Source: Polaromonas sp. (GTDB taxonomy: Bacteria; Pseudomonadota; Gammaproteobacteria; Burkholderiales; Burkholderiaceae_C). From it: 63,535 nt of DNA. The position numbers and the translations under genes are program-made. A model generated the notes under the pieces. It worked only from the letters and a program-made list of their open reading frames with translations, searched no databases and was not told the DNA's origin. Positions 46,550-56,200 of this stretch are shown here, one piece after another (position 1 is the first letter of the stretch; every line of letters starts with the position of its first letter). The stretch lies in contig NZ_JAUYEY010000074.1 in assembly GCF_030689685.1 (NCBI RefSeq), positions 1 to 63,535 of the forward strand. The letters are read 5' to 3'.

Positions 46550-47814
46550 ATCGGTGCTCCTGCGATGGACACTGCGGGCCGGATACCGCCCAGCAGCCAC
46601 TGGAGCAATTCTTGCACCGAACGGATCTGGTCGCCAAATGGCAGGCGGGCAGCACCACGGAAGAAAAGGCCTTTACGCGTATTGCCATCAAAGGCATGGC
46701 CGAGCTGCTGGTCGATGCAGAACTGGCCCATGCTGCCCACACCATCGCGCAGGCCGCAATGTACAAGGCAGTCAAACGACATGTTGCATTTGCCCTTGAC
46801 ATGCGCCGCCGCCTGAAGTTTGGGCTCAAGGCGCAAGTATTTTTCGAGCCAGGGTGTGCGCACCGCGCGCGCCGGCAGGCCGGCCACGCTGATGAACTCC
46901 ACCATGTCTTGCGGCTTCGCCTCGGCCAGCACCTTCTTGAAAGCGGGATCGGCGTCACATTCCTGGGTGACGGCAAACGCCGTGCCCAGTTGCACGGCCG
47001 AGGCGCCCAGGGCCTGCAGGCGCAGGATGTCATCGCGGCAGTTGATGCCGCCGGCGGCAATCAAGGGAATCTCGCGCTCGATACCCGCCGTCCTGAAGAA
47101 CTCCAGCACCTGCGGGATGACCACGTCGAAGTCAAAACGCGGATCATGCAGGTCTGCGACCTTCGCGGCGCCCAGGTGCCCACCCGCCAGGCCGGGGTGC
47201 TCGATCACGATGGCATCGGGCAGGCGCCCTTTTTTTTGCCACTTGCGCACCAGCAATTGCACGCCGCGCGCGTCCGACAGGATGGGGATCAGGGCGGCCT
47301 TGGGGTAGTCGCGCGCCAGGTCGGGCAGGTCCAGCGGCAGGCCGGCACCCACCACCACCGCGTCGGCACCGCTGGCCAGAGCCTGCTGCACGTAGGCTTC
47401 GTAAGCGCTGACTGCCTTCATCACATTGACCGCAATCAGCCCCCGGCCCTGGGCCAGGGAGTGCGCGCGGCGGATTTCACGGTCCAGCGCCTCCAGGTTG
47501 GCGCTGTCAATCAGCGCGCGCGCATTGGGCTCTTTGTCCAGATGGCCGGTGCGGGCCATCAGATCCGGGTGCAGGCGCCGCAAGTCCACCGACGACAGGG
47601 TTCCGACCCCGCCCAGCCGGGCCACGGCGCCGGCCAGCCCGCCGGCCGACACACACACGCCCATGCCGCCCTGCACCACCGGAATCAGGTTTTTGCCGGC
47701 AAGCCGCCAGGGTTTGAGACCGGAATCGTCGGCCAGCGCCTGCAATACTGCGGCTGCGGCTGCCGCATTGATGTTGGTCTGTGCGGTCGGGTCAGTTGCT
47801 GATGATTTGTCCAT
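46546..47814 (-). CDS. NAD(P)H-dependent flavin oxidoreductase / nitronate monooxygenase-like
   Basis: The 422-residue TIM-barrel flavoprotein shows the family FMN-binding elements: IPVVQGGMGVCVSAGGLAGAVA at the start, DAVVVGAGLPLDLPD, IEHPGLAGGHLG with the conserved His, and the phosphate loop IPLIAAGGINCRDDILR / LGASAVQLGTAF. A C-terminal extension carries cysteines (CNMSFDCLVHCGLRDG) unusual for simple nitronate monooxygenases. ATG 47814 has a GGAG site; an ATG 12 bp earlier is possible. Its stop overlaps nrdJ by 4 bp. Confidence 0.85.
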   Translation of the reverse strand: MDKSSATDPTAQTNINAAAAAAVLQALADDSGLKPWRLAGKNLIPVVQGGMGVCVSAGGLAGAVARLGGVGTLSSVDLRRLHPDLMARTGHLDKEPNARALIDSANLEALDREIRRAHSLAQGRGLIAVNVMKAVSAYEAYVQQALASGADAVVVGAGLPLDLPDLARDYPKAALIPILSDARGVQLLVRKWQKKGRLPDAIVIEHPGLAGGHLGAAKVADLHDPRFDFDVVIPQVLEFFRTAGIEREIPLIAAGGINCRDDILRLQALGASAVQLGTAFAVTQECDADPAFKKVLAEAKPQDMVEFISVAGLPARAVRTPWLEKYLRLEPKLQAAAHVKGKCNMSFDCLVHCGLRDGVGSMGQFCIDQQLGHAFDGNTRKGLFFRGAARLPFGDQIRSVQELLQWLLGGIRPAVSIAGAPM

Positions 47815-47980
47815 CGTGCTCCACATAAGGTTGGTACGGGCCAGTGCCGCTGGTAGAGGCTATCGCGGCGGGCACAAAGCTGCCTTGTCGTACATCAAAG
47901 ACATGGATTTCGCCGTCCTCAGTCACGTAGTGCCAGCCATGCAAAGTGAGAGGTCCTTCCTCCCTCTTACGACTGACCAT
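47792..47980 (-). pseudogene. Carbonic-anhydrase-like C-terminal tail without catalytic domain
   Basis: The 62 residues from ATG 47980 contain GPLTLHGWHYVTEDGEIHVF and DVRQGSFVPA, which resembles the C-terminal strand region of beta-type carbonic anhydrases. The zinc-binding Cys/His motifs (CxDSR, HxxC) are nowhere nearby, so it cannot be an active enzyme. It is in the same frame as sbtB, with only the sbtB TGA and 17 sense codons between, and its end overlaps the start of the oxidoreductase gene. Read either as a decayed gene or as a lost C-terminal part of SbtB. Confidence 0.5.
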
Positions 47981-48031
47981 CGGAGGCCCTTCCGTGTTTG
48001 ATCCGCAGAACCTGCGCGCCCCGCAGGTCTG

Positions 48032-48334
48032 TCAGAACTCTCCGCCTCGGTTGACCTTGGCATCGACCATGTAAATGACCAACCCGTAGTTGGCGGAGTA
48101 TTTCGTTTCGACCATGTCGAGGATGTGGCTCGCCACGGGTTCGTTGCACAACATCTCGATGCGCACGTTGGAGGACAGCAGCCAACGTGCGTCGCGCACA
48201 CCACGGTTCCCGCGCCCGCGCGCATCGCAGACGGTATAGCCCTTGGCACCTGCCGCCAGCAACTCCGACACGACGATGTTTTCCAGTGCTTCCTCACAAA
48301 TCAGCACCACCAGCTTGGTCCGGTTCTCGCTCAT
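48032..48334 (-). CDS. sbtB: SbtB-like PII protein
   Basis: A 100-residue member of the PII signalling fold next to the bicarbonate transporter. The PII plan is visible: KLVVLICEEALENIVVSELL, then GAKGYTVCDARGRGNRG (the T-loop region, with the SbtB-type RGRGNRGVRD), and LVIYMVDAKVNRGGEF at the end. SbtB binds adenine nucleotides including cAMP and closes SbtA in cyanobacteria. ATG 48334 overlaps the sbtA stop (ATGA). Sequence continuing past its TGA stays open in frame and includes CGARRFCG. Confidence 0.82.
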   Translation of the reverse strand: MSENRTKLVVLICEEALENIVVSELLAAGAKGYTVCDARGRGNRGVRDARWLLSSNVRIEMLCNEPVASHILDMVETKYSANYGLVIYMVDAKVNRGGEF

Positions 48335-49281
48335 GAATTCCCCAGAATGCGATACGTCCACTTGACCATCTCATGGTACAGCGGGATGCCCACCAAGACG
48401 TTGAAAGGGAAGGTGACGCCCAGGGAGACACCCAGGGACAGCGCGGGATTCGCTTCGGGGATCGCGATGCGCATCGCCGCTGGCGCGGCGATGTAAGAGG
48501 CACTCGCGTACAACACGGCCAGCAAGGTGGTGCCGCCCAGCGACAGTCCCATGAGCCAGCCAATCAGCACGCCGCCCGCCGCCGAAACGACGGGCAGCAC
48601 GATGCCGAAACCAACCAGGAACGGGCCGGCGCGTCTCAGATCGTCCACGCGAGATGCCGTCAGCACGCCCATGCCCAGCAGGAACAGCGACAGGAAACCC
48701 TTGAACATGTCGCCATAGAACTTGGTCAGCGAGCTATTGCCTTCGGCGCCCCACACCCATCCAATCAGCAGCGCCCCGACCAGCAGCACGATCGCCTTGC
48801 CGGCCAGCACCTCCTGCGCGAGCAGGCGCCACTGCGTCTCGCGGCTGATCCCCTTGGCCAGCAGCACGCCGATGATCAAGGCCGGAAATTCGAGGAACAC
48901 CAGGAAGACCGACATATACCCTTCGTAGTCAATGCCCGCGCGCGCGAGGTAAGACGCGCCGACCGCGAAAGTCACCACCGACACCGAGCCGTAATGGGCC
49001 GCAATCGACGCAGCATCTGGGCGTGCAAGCCGACCGAACCGGCGCAGGATGGGGAACGCCAGCAACGGCGTACCCGCGCTCATCAACACCGCGACACCGA
49101 TAGGCAGCAGGAGCTGGCCCACGGTGGCATTCGCCAGTTCGATGCCCCCCTTCAGTCCGATGCCGATCAGCAGGTAAATGCTCAGCGTGTCGGACAGTCC
49201 GCCCGAGAGCTTGAGGTCGGAGCGCAACAGGCCCGCGAACAGGCCCAGAATGAAAAAACCGACGACCGGATCTAGACTCAT
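48331..49281 (-). CDS. sbtA: Sodium-dependent bicarbonate transporter SbtA
   Basis: The 316-residue protein has about ten membrane spans in two inverted halves, with the SbtA segments LLIGIGLKGGIELA, AAHYGSVSVVTFAVGASYL, FLSLFLLGMGVLTASR and YASASYIAAPAAMRIAIPEANP; the small Gly/Ser-rich stretches line the sodium/bicarbonate site. It would import bicarbonate for anaplerosis or CO2 fixation. The stop overlaps sbtB. It follows the ppiC gene of the nar locus by 88 bp in the same direction, so readthrough from the nar operon is possible. Confidence 0.88.
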   Translation of the reverse strand: MSLDPVVGFFILGLFAGLLRSDLKLSGGLSDTLSIYLLIGIGLKGGIELANATVGQLLLPIGVAVLMSAGTPLLAFPILRRFGRLARPDAASIAAHYGSVSVVTFAVGASYLARAGIDYEGYMSVFLVFLEFPALIIGVLLAKGISRETQWRLLAQEVLAGKAIVLLVGALLIGWVWGAEGNSSLTKFYGDMFKGFLSLFLLGMGVLTASRVDDLRRAGPFLVGFGIVLPVVSAAGGVLIGWLMGLSLGGTTLLAVLYASASYIAAPAAMRIAIPEANPALSLGVSLGVTFPFNVLVGIPLYHEMVKWTYRILGNS

Positions 49282-49369
49282 GATAGATTGACCGATGTGA
49301 CCAAGTTACGCCTCGCTGGTGCGCCCGACAGGGGCCGACCCCCTGTTGCTGACGAAGCCGTCACTGCAG

Positions 49370-50230
49370 TTACTGAACCAGGGGCGAACCGGCTCCCTCC
49401 AGCGCGATGCCCTCGATGTCTGCCTCCCCCACCAGCAGACTCATGTACTGGTGCAAAGCCCTGGCGCGCGACTGCAGGGTCAGCAAGGCGTCGATGCGCT
49501 CGCGCACTTCCTCATAGGCGGGCTGTGTGCCACTGCGGCGCTCAAGCACCTCAATGATGTGAAAGCCGAAGCGGGTGTGAAAAAGACGCGAATGCACGCC
49601 TGTGCCGCTCTGTGTGTGCTGCACATGAAAAAGCTCCCTGGCCAGCTCCGGCGCGCAATCATCCGGAGCTATCCACCCAAGGTCGCCGCCCTGCGCACTG
49701 CTGGGGCAGTTCGACAGCTCGGCGGCAAGTTGTGCAAACCGGTCGGCCTGCACGCCTTTGTGCGAAAGCTCCAGCAGGGCGCGTTCGGCATGCACCGCCA
49801 GCGCCTGGACATTGACCCCCGGCGTGACGGCAAACAGGATGTGCCGCACATGCAGGGCCTGGCCCACCACAAACTGCGGCTTGTGAGCGTCGTAGTAACG
49901 CTGGCCTTCTTCTGCGGAGGGCGTGAGGCTGCTCACCTGCCGGTCCACCATCGTCTCGATGATCAGGCGCTCGGCCTCCGTCACCTCCAGTGCGGTCGTA
50001 TGGGCGTGGTCCAGCAGCAGGCCTTGCCGCACCGCTTGCTGGCGCAGCAGCTCGGTGTAGGCCAGCTCGCGCAGCGTATCTGCGTCCGGCGCCTGCCCCG
50101 GCGCATGTAGCGCCACGCCGTTGATGCGGGCAATTGGAGTCGCCAGGGGGGCGGGCGCAGGGGCGCATTGGCAGGCGCTGCTGCCGCAGCCACGCGACAT
50201 CTCAGCCGGTGTCAAGGTCAAGTCACTCAT
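49370..50230 (-). CDS. Parvulin-type peptidyl-prolyl isomerase (NifM/PpiC-like) of the nar locus
   Basis: Start ATG 50230 gives 286 residues. A Cys-rich start (SRGCGSSACQCAP) precedes a helical part and a parvulin domain (about 155-250: ALHVRHILFAVTPG, LAAELSNCPSSAQGGDLGWI, VHSRLFHTRFGFHIIEVLER). No signal peptide is apparent, so it probably acts in the cytoplasm on NarG/NarH, much as NifM helps the nitrogenase iron protein. It is 17 bp after narI. The frame upstream of 50230 is an out-of-frame shadow of narI. Confidence 0.87.
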   Translation of the reverse strand: MSDLTLTPAEMSRGCGSSACQCAPAPAPLATPIARINGVALHAPGQAPDADTLRELAYTELLRQQAVRQGLLLDHAHTTALEVTEAERLIIETMVDRQVSSLTPSAEEGQRYYDAHKPQFVVGQALHVRHILFAVTPGVNVQALAVHAERALLELSHKGVQADRFAQLAAELSNCPSSAQGGDLGWIAPDDCAPELARELFHVQHTQSGTGVHSRLFHTRFGFHIIEVLERRSGTQPAYEEVRERIDALLTLQSRARALHQYMSLLVGEADIEGIALEGAGSPLVQ

Positions 50231-50247
50231 GAAAAACTCCCGGCTGC

Positions 50248-50979
50248 TCAACTGGATTTCTCGCGGCCGGCCGGCGTATGGCCGGGGACACCGAGGCGGC
50301 GGCTGCGCACGATCTGATGCGGACGGAACAGGTAGGCGACCGCGCCGAAACCGCTCCAGACATGTACCAGACGGCTGAACGGAAACAGCAAAAAAATCGT
50401 CATGCCAAACACAATGTGAAACAGGAACGGCCAGGGCAGGACCGCGAGGGCCGCAGAATCGACCTCGCGCAGGGTCAGGATGCGCTGCGCCCAGTCGGAC
50501 AGGATCAGCATCACGCTGCCGTCCGCATGTCCCCAGGAGTACGGCAAGGTGATCAGGCCCACCACCAGTTGCACCCACAGAATCAGCAGTATGGCCAGGT
50601 CGGCGGCATGGCTGGTGTAGCGGATGCGCGGATCGAACATGCGCCGGTAGATCAGCATGGACAGACCGATGAAACAGATGAAGCCGGCAATGCCCCCCGC
50701 ATAAATCGCCAGGCGCTGCTTCATGGCGGCGTCCATGAAAATGCCGTACACCGCATGCGGTGTCAGCAAGCCCACGAGATGGCCGAAAAACAGGAACAGG
50801 ATGCCAACGTGGAAGAGGTTGCTGCCCCAGCGCAGCAGACCGGTGCGCAGCAGCTGCGAGGAGTCACTTTTCCAGGTGTACTGGTCGCGGTCAAAGCGGA
50901 TCAGGCTGCCCAGCAGAAACACCGTCAGGCAGATGTAGGGATAGACCCCGAATAGAAAGCCGTGAAGTCCGGTGTTCAT
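50248..50979 (-). CDS. narI: Respiratory nitrate reductase, gamma subunit (cytochrome b)
   Basis: NarI anchors the enzyme in the membrane and passes electrons from quinol through two b hemes. The 243-residue protein has five spans: FLFGVYPYICLTVFLLGSLIRF, WGSNLFHVGILFLFFGHLVGLLTP, then three more including LILWVQLVVGLITLPYSWGHADG and FLFHIVFGMTIFLLFPFSRLVHVWSG. His residues in the second and fifth spans (HVGILFLFFGH, H...RLVH) are the expected heme ligands. Its ATG overlaps the narJ stop by 4 bp. Confidence 0.96.
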   Translation of the reverse strand: MNTGLHGFLFGVYPYICLTVFLLGSLIRFDRDQYTWKSDSSQLLRTGLLRWGSNLFHVGILFLFFGHLVGLLTPHAVYGIFMDAAMKQRLAIYAGGIAGFICFIGLSMLIYRRMFDPRIRYTSHAADLAILLILWVQLVVGLITLPYSWGHADGSVMLILSDWAQRILTLREVDSAALAVLPWPFLFHIVFGMTIFLLFPFSRLVHVWSGFGAVAYLFRPHQIVRSRRLGVPGHTPAGREKSS

Positions 50980-51680
50980 GCTTGTGCTCCCTGGGAAGGG
51001 CGTGCCCGAGCTGCGCGGGGCACGATGTGAATCGGTTGCGGCTGGCCCGGCTTGGCCTGGCCTTTGGAAGAGCAGCCATCAAAAACGACCGGCTCTTCCC
51101 AGACGGTATCTATCGGCTCTTCAGCGGCAAGCTGGACCGGGTGGGCCTTTTCGCCCGCCAGCTCCAGCAGCGCACCGAGCACGGATGCATAAGCGCTGCC
51201 GCGTTGCTGCAGCGCTGAAAAAATGGCGTTGAAGATATGGGCCATCTCGGCTAAAAACTCGCGCGCCTCGCGCGGTGGCTGGGTGGAGGTGAACTCCAGC
51301 AGCACGGGCAGAAAATCTGGCATCTCGCCTTCGGCCAGGTACATGCCTGCCTTTTCGTAGGTTTGTGCCAGGTCAATCATGGCCGGGCCGCGATCACGCG
51401 AGTCGCCGTGCACATGTTCAAACAGGTGCAGCGATGTGGCACGGCCACGGTCAAACAGCTCGACATACGTCGCCTCTGTCTCCAGCGGCTCGGCCATCGC
51501 AAGCGCGGCCATCATGGCGTCCAGCTCGGCCAGACGCTGCGGTGCCAGCGCGCGCTCCGTGTGCAACGCCTCACGCAGCGGTGCGAGGTGATCGCGCAGC
51601 TCGGCGTCGGGGTAGGCCAGCAGCCGGGCCAGCACGCGCAGGGTTTTTGAAGCCACAGGGGGGGGATTGAAAAGTGCCAT
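50976..51680 (-). CDS. narJ: Nitrate reductase assembly chaperone
   Basis: NarJ is the cytosolic chaperone needed for cofactor loading of NarG; it is not part of the finished enzyme. The 234-residue all-helical protein begins ASKTLRVLARLLAYPDAELRDHL and has YVELFDRGRATSLHLFEHVHGDSRDRG, the NarJ/TorD hallmark, and an AEGEMPDFLPVLLEF segment. It starts 3 bp after narH and overlaps narI by 4 bp. Confidence 0.95.
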   Translation of the reverse strand: MALFNPPPVASKTLRVLARLLAYPDAELRDHLAPLREALHTERALAPQRLAELDAMMAALAMAEPLETEATYVELFDRGRATSLHLFEHVHGDSRDRGPAMIDLAQTYEKAGMYLAEGEMPDFLPVLLEFTSTQPPREAREFLAEMAHIFNAIFSALQQRGSAYASVLGALLELAGEKAHPVQLAAEEPIDTVWEEPVVFDGCSSKGQAKPGQPQPIHIVPRAARARPSQGAQA

Positions 51681-51683
51681 GGT

Positions 51684-53216
51684 TCAGACCTCTACCTTGA
51701 TGGGAATGGTGCGCTTCTTGTTACCGCCAAACAGACTGACGTCGCTGACGCCGTCGGAGCAACCGTTGCCGAAAGTAAAGCCGCAACCACCCCGCATGTC
51801 GAAGGTGTTTTCGGCATACTCGCGGTGGCTGCTGGGGATCACAAAGCGGTCTTCGTAGTTGGCAATCGCCATGATGTGGTACATGTCCTCGACCTCCGCC
51901 ACCGTGAGGCCGGCCTGCTCGAGCACCGCCAGGTTCTGCACCTGGTCTACATGTTTGCTGCGCTGGTAAGAGCGCATGGCCAGCATGCGCTGCAAGGAGC
52001 GGATGACGGGTGCCGTATCGCCTGCAGTCAGCAGGTTCGCCAGGTACTGCACGGGAATGCGCATCTGCGCAATGTCGGGCAACTCGCCGTTGATGCCAAT
52101 GTGACCGGCATTGGCCGCAGAAGTGATGGGCGACAGCGGCGGCACATACCAGACCATGGGCAGGGTGCGGTACTCCGGGTGCAACGGCAAGGCGACCTTC
52201 CATTCCACCGCCATCTTGTAGACCGGGCTGCGGCGGGCGCCTTCGAGCCAGGCATCGGGGATGCCGTCCCTGCGCGCCTGCTCAATGACTTTGGGATCGT
52301 TCGGGTCCAGAAAGATGTCAAGCTGGGCCTGGTACAGATCCTTGTCATCCTCCACGCTGGCCGCTTCCTGGATGCGGTCGGCGTCGTACAGCACCACACC
52401 GAGGTAACGAATGCGGCCGACACAGGTTTCACTACAGACGGTGGGCTGACCGGCTTCAATACGCGGGTAGCAGAAAGTGCATTTCTCCGCCTTGCCGCTT
52501 TTCCAGTTGTAATAAATTTTCTTGTAGGGGCAACCCGAAACACACATGCGCCAGCCCCGGCATTTGTCCTGGTCGATCAGCACAATGCCGTCTTCCTCGC
52601 GCTTGTAGATGGAACCGGATGGACAGGACGCCACACAGGCCGGGTTGAGGCAATGCTCGCACAGGCGCGGCAAATACATCATGAAGGTGTTTTCGAACTG
52701 GCCGACCATGTCTTTCTGGACCTGATCGAAATTGGCCAGGTTGGCGTCCTTGCTGCGCTTGGAAAATTCACCGCCCAGGATCTCTTCCCAGTTCGGGCCC
52801 CACTCAATCTTCTCCATGCGTTTGCCGGTGATCAGGCTGCGCGGCCGCGCTGTCGGTGTGGCCTTCATCTCGGGGGCCGACTGCAGGTGGTCGTAGTCGA
52901 AGGTGAAGGGCTCGTAATAGTCGTCAATCTGCGGCATGTTCGGGTTGGAAAAAAGGCGCATCAACAACTTCCACTTGCCGCCCTGGCGCGGCTCGATGGA
53001 ACCGTTGGCCTTGCGCACCCAGCCACCGTTCCATTTGTCCTGGTTTTCCCACTCCTTGGGGTAGCCGATGCCGGGTTTGGTTTCGACATTGTTGAACCAG
53101 GCGTATTCCATACCGGGCCGGTTGGTCCATACGTTTTTGCAGGTGACTGAACAGGTGTGGCAGCCAATGCACTTGTCGAGATTGAGCACCATGCCGATTT
53201 GCGCGCGTATCTTCAT
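51684..53216 (-). CDS. narH: Respiratory nitrate reductase, beta subunit (iron-sulfur)
   Basis: NarH holds four Fe-S clusters between NarI and NarG. The 510-residue protein shows the cysteine groups CIGCHTCSVTCKNVW (about 18-32), CEHCLNPACVASCPSG (about 184), CRGWRMCVSGCPYKK, where Trp replaces one Cys as expected for the 3Fe-4S site, and CTFCYPRIEAGQPTVCSETC. The conserved YVPPLSPI follows. Its start overlaps the narG stop by 4 bp. Confidence 0.97.
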   Translation of the reverse strand: MKIRAQIGMVLNLDKCIGCHTCSVTCKNVWTNRPGMEYAWFNNVETKPGIGYPKEWENQDKWNGGWVRKANGSIEPRQGGKWKLLMRLFSNPNMPQIDDYYEPFTFDYDHLQSAPEMKATPTARPRSLITGKRMEKIEWGPNWEEILGGEFSKRSKDANLANFDQVQKDMVGQFENTFMMYLPRLCEHCLNPACVASCPSGSIYKREEDGIVLIDQDKCRGWRMCVSGCPYKKIYYNWKSGKAEKCTFCYPRIEAGQPTVCSETCVGRIRYLGVVLYDADRIQEAASVEDDKDLYQAQLDIFLDPNDPKVIEQARRDGIPDAWLEGARRSPVYKMAVEWKVALPLHPEYRTLPMVWYVPPLSPITSAANAGHIGINGELPDIAQMRIPVQYLANLLTAGDTAPVIRSLQRMLAMRSYQRSKHVDQVQNLAVLEQAGLTVAEVEDMYHIMAIANYEDRFVIPSSHREYAENTFDMRGGCGFTFGNGCSDGVSDVSLFGGNKKRTIPIKVEV

Positions 53217-56200
53217 GCTGCTTCTCCCATTTGCTGCACCGCCAGGGCACGGTCGTCATCGCGTGGCGTGTCGAGCCAGTCCACCTTGTCCATCTTGCGC
53301 ACCACGACAAATTCGTCGCGGTTGGTGCCTATGGTCCCGTAGTAGTTGAATCCGTAGCTGAACTGGGCGTAACCGCCGATCATGTGGGTGGGTTTAAGCA
53401 CAATGCGCGTCACCGAGTTGTGGATGCCACCGCGAATGCCGGTGATTTCTGAGCCCGGTGTGTTGATGTTTTTCTCCTGCGCGTGGTACATCATGACCAT
53501 GCCGGGGTTGACACGCTGGCTCACCACCGCGCGGGCCGCTATGGCGCCGTTGATGTTGAACAATTCAACCCAGTCGTTGTCCACAATGCCGGCACTCTTT
53601 GCATCGTCTTCGCTGAGCCAGATAACCGGCCCGCCGCGATTGAGCGTCAGCATGATCAGGTTGTCACTGAAGGTCGAGTGAATGCCCCACTTCTGGTGCG
53701 GTGTGATGAAGTTCAGCAAAATCTCGATGTTGCCATTCGGCTTGATGCCGTGAATGCCGGCGGTAGTTTTTAAATCGACCGGTGGCCGGTAACTGCTGAA
53801 GCCTTCGCCGAAAGCAGTCATCCAGGGATGGTCCATGTAGAACTGCTGGCGACCCGTCAGCGTACGCCACGGAATCATCTCGTGCACATTGGTGTAGCCT
53901 GCGTTGTACGAGACGGTCTCGGATTCGATGCCGCTCCAAGTGGGTGATGAAATGATCTTGCGCGGTTGCGCCTGAATGTCGCGAAAGCGGATTTTTTCGT
54001 CTTCGCGGTGGACTGCCAGGTGGGTATGGTCGAGGCCGGTCTGCCTTCCCAAAGCTTGCCATGCCTTGACTGCCACATGGCCATTGGTCTCTGGCGCGAG
54101 TTGCAACACAACTTCGCAAGCCTCAATATCGGTTTCGATCTTCGGCATGCCGCAGGTCACGCCTTCGGCCGTTGTGAGCCCATTGAGTTGGCCCAGTTGC
54201 GTCACCTCGGTCTGGGTGTTCCAGCTGATGCCTTTGCCGCCATTGCCCACTTTGTTCATCAAGGGGCCCAGGGCGGTGAAGCGCTTGTACACGTTGGGGT
54301 AGTCGCGCTCAACCACGACCATGTTGGGCGCGGTTTTTCCAGGAATCAGATCGATTTCACCTTTCTTCCACTCTTGCACGCCGAAGGGTTGCGCCAGCTC
54401 GGCGGGGGTGTCATGCATCAGCGGCGCCAGCACCAGCTCGCGTTCCACGCCCAGGTGGCCGATGCATACTTCGCTGAATTTCTTCGCGAAACCTTTGTAA
54501 ATATTCCAGTCGCTGCGTGACTGCCACGCCGGGTCCACGGCGCTCGACAGCGGGTGTATGAAGGGGTGCATGTCGCTGGTGTTGAGATCGTTTTTCTCAT
54601 ACCAGGTGGCGGTGGGCAGCACGATGTCCGAGTACAGACAAGTCGTGCTCATGCGGAAGTCCAGCGTCACGAGCAGATCGAGCTTGCCTTCGGGCGCCTG
54701 GTCATGCCACACCACTTCGGAAGGCCTGGCTTCCTCAGGCCCCAGGTCCTTGCCCTGCACGCCGTGGTCTGTACCCAGCAGGTGCTTCAGAAAGTACTCG
54801 TGGCCTTTGCCGCTGGAGCCCAGCAGGTTGGAGCGCCATACAAACATGTTACGCGGCCAGTTGTCGGGGTGATCCGGGTCTTCGCAGCTCATCTTGAGTG
54901 AGCCGTCTTTGAGGCTGTTGACGGCGTAATCCTTGGGGTCCATGCCGGCGGCGTTGGCGTTGCGCACCACCTGCATCGGGTTGGTCTGCAGCTGGGGCGC
55001 GGAAGGCAACCAGCCCATACGCTCGGCACGCACGTTGTAGTCGATCATGCTGCCGCCAAACATTTTTTTGTCAGCCAGCGGTGACAGGACTTCTTCCATG
55101 CCCAGCTTTTCGTAGCGCCACTGGTCAGTGTGGGCGTAGAAGAAGCTGGTCGAGTTCATTTGCCGCGGTGGGCGAATCCAGTCGAGTGCAAAGGCCAGTG
55201 GCAACCACCCGGTTTGCGGACGCAATTTCTCCTGGCCCACATAGTGAGCCCAGCCGCCACCGCTTTGACCGATACAGCCGCACATCATCAACATGTTGAT
55301 GACGCCGCGGTAGTTCATATCGGCGTGGTACCAGTGGTTCATCGCCGCGCCGATGATGACCATGGATTTGCCGTGGGTTTTGTCGGCGTTGTCGGCAAAC
55401 TGGCGTGCCACGGTGATGAGCTGCGCGCGTGGCGTGCCGGTGATGCGCTCTTGCCAGGCAGGCGTGTACGGGGTGTCGTCATCGAAGCTCTTGGCCGCCA
55501 GCTCGCCCGGCAGGCCGCGCGCCACGCCGTAGTTGGCTACCTGCAGGTCGAAAACGGTGGCGACCAATGCCTCGCGCTTGTCGCCTTCCTTGCCAAGGGA
55601 GATGCGTTGCACCGGGACCGTACGCACCAGCACGTCCTTGCTGCCCGCGCCGGTGGCATTGTTGGGAAAGTGTTCGTGGACAATGCCGCCGAAGTAAGGA
55701 AAGCCGACCTTGGCGGTTTCCGTGCTCGGGTTGTCGCCTTCCATGACGGACAGCTTGAGCTTGACCTCATGCCCATGACGCGCCTCTTTTGCCTGAAGAT
55801 TCCACTGGCCCTCGTCGGCGCGACCGTCAGGGCCCCAGCGGAAACCAATCGCGCCGGTGGGCAGTACGACTTTTCCGCTCTCGTCAAAGGCAACTGTTTT
55901 CCAGTCAGGATTGTTGGCCTGCCCGAGATTGCCGTTGAAGTCGGAGGCGCGCAGGTAGCGGTCCGGCACCATGACGGTTTCGCCGCCGGGGAGTTGCTGT
56001 TCCTTGAGCATCACCAGCATGGGCATGTCGGTGTAGCGGCGTACGTAATTGTCGAAATACGCGCTTCGTGTGGTACGAGCCTCCCGACCGCCTGCCAGCG
56101 GCTGCCCCCCGAGGGGGTCTGAAGAACTTGGGGCGGCCCGGCGTTCTTCGGCGCCATCGGGAAAGTAGAACTCTTTCAGAATGACGTGGCCCATGGCCAT

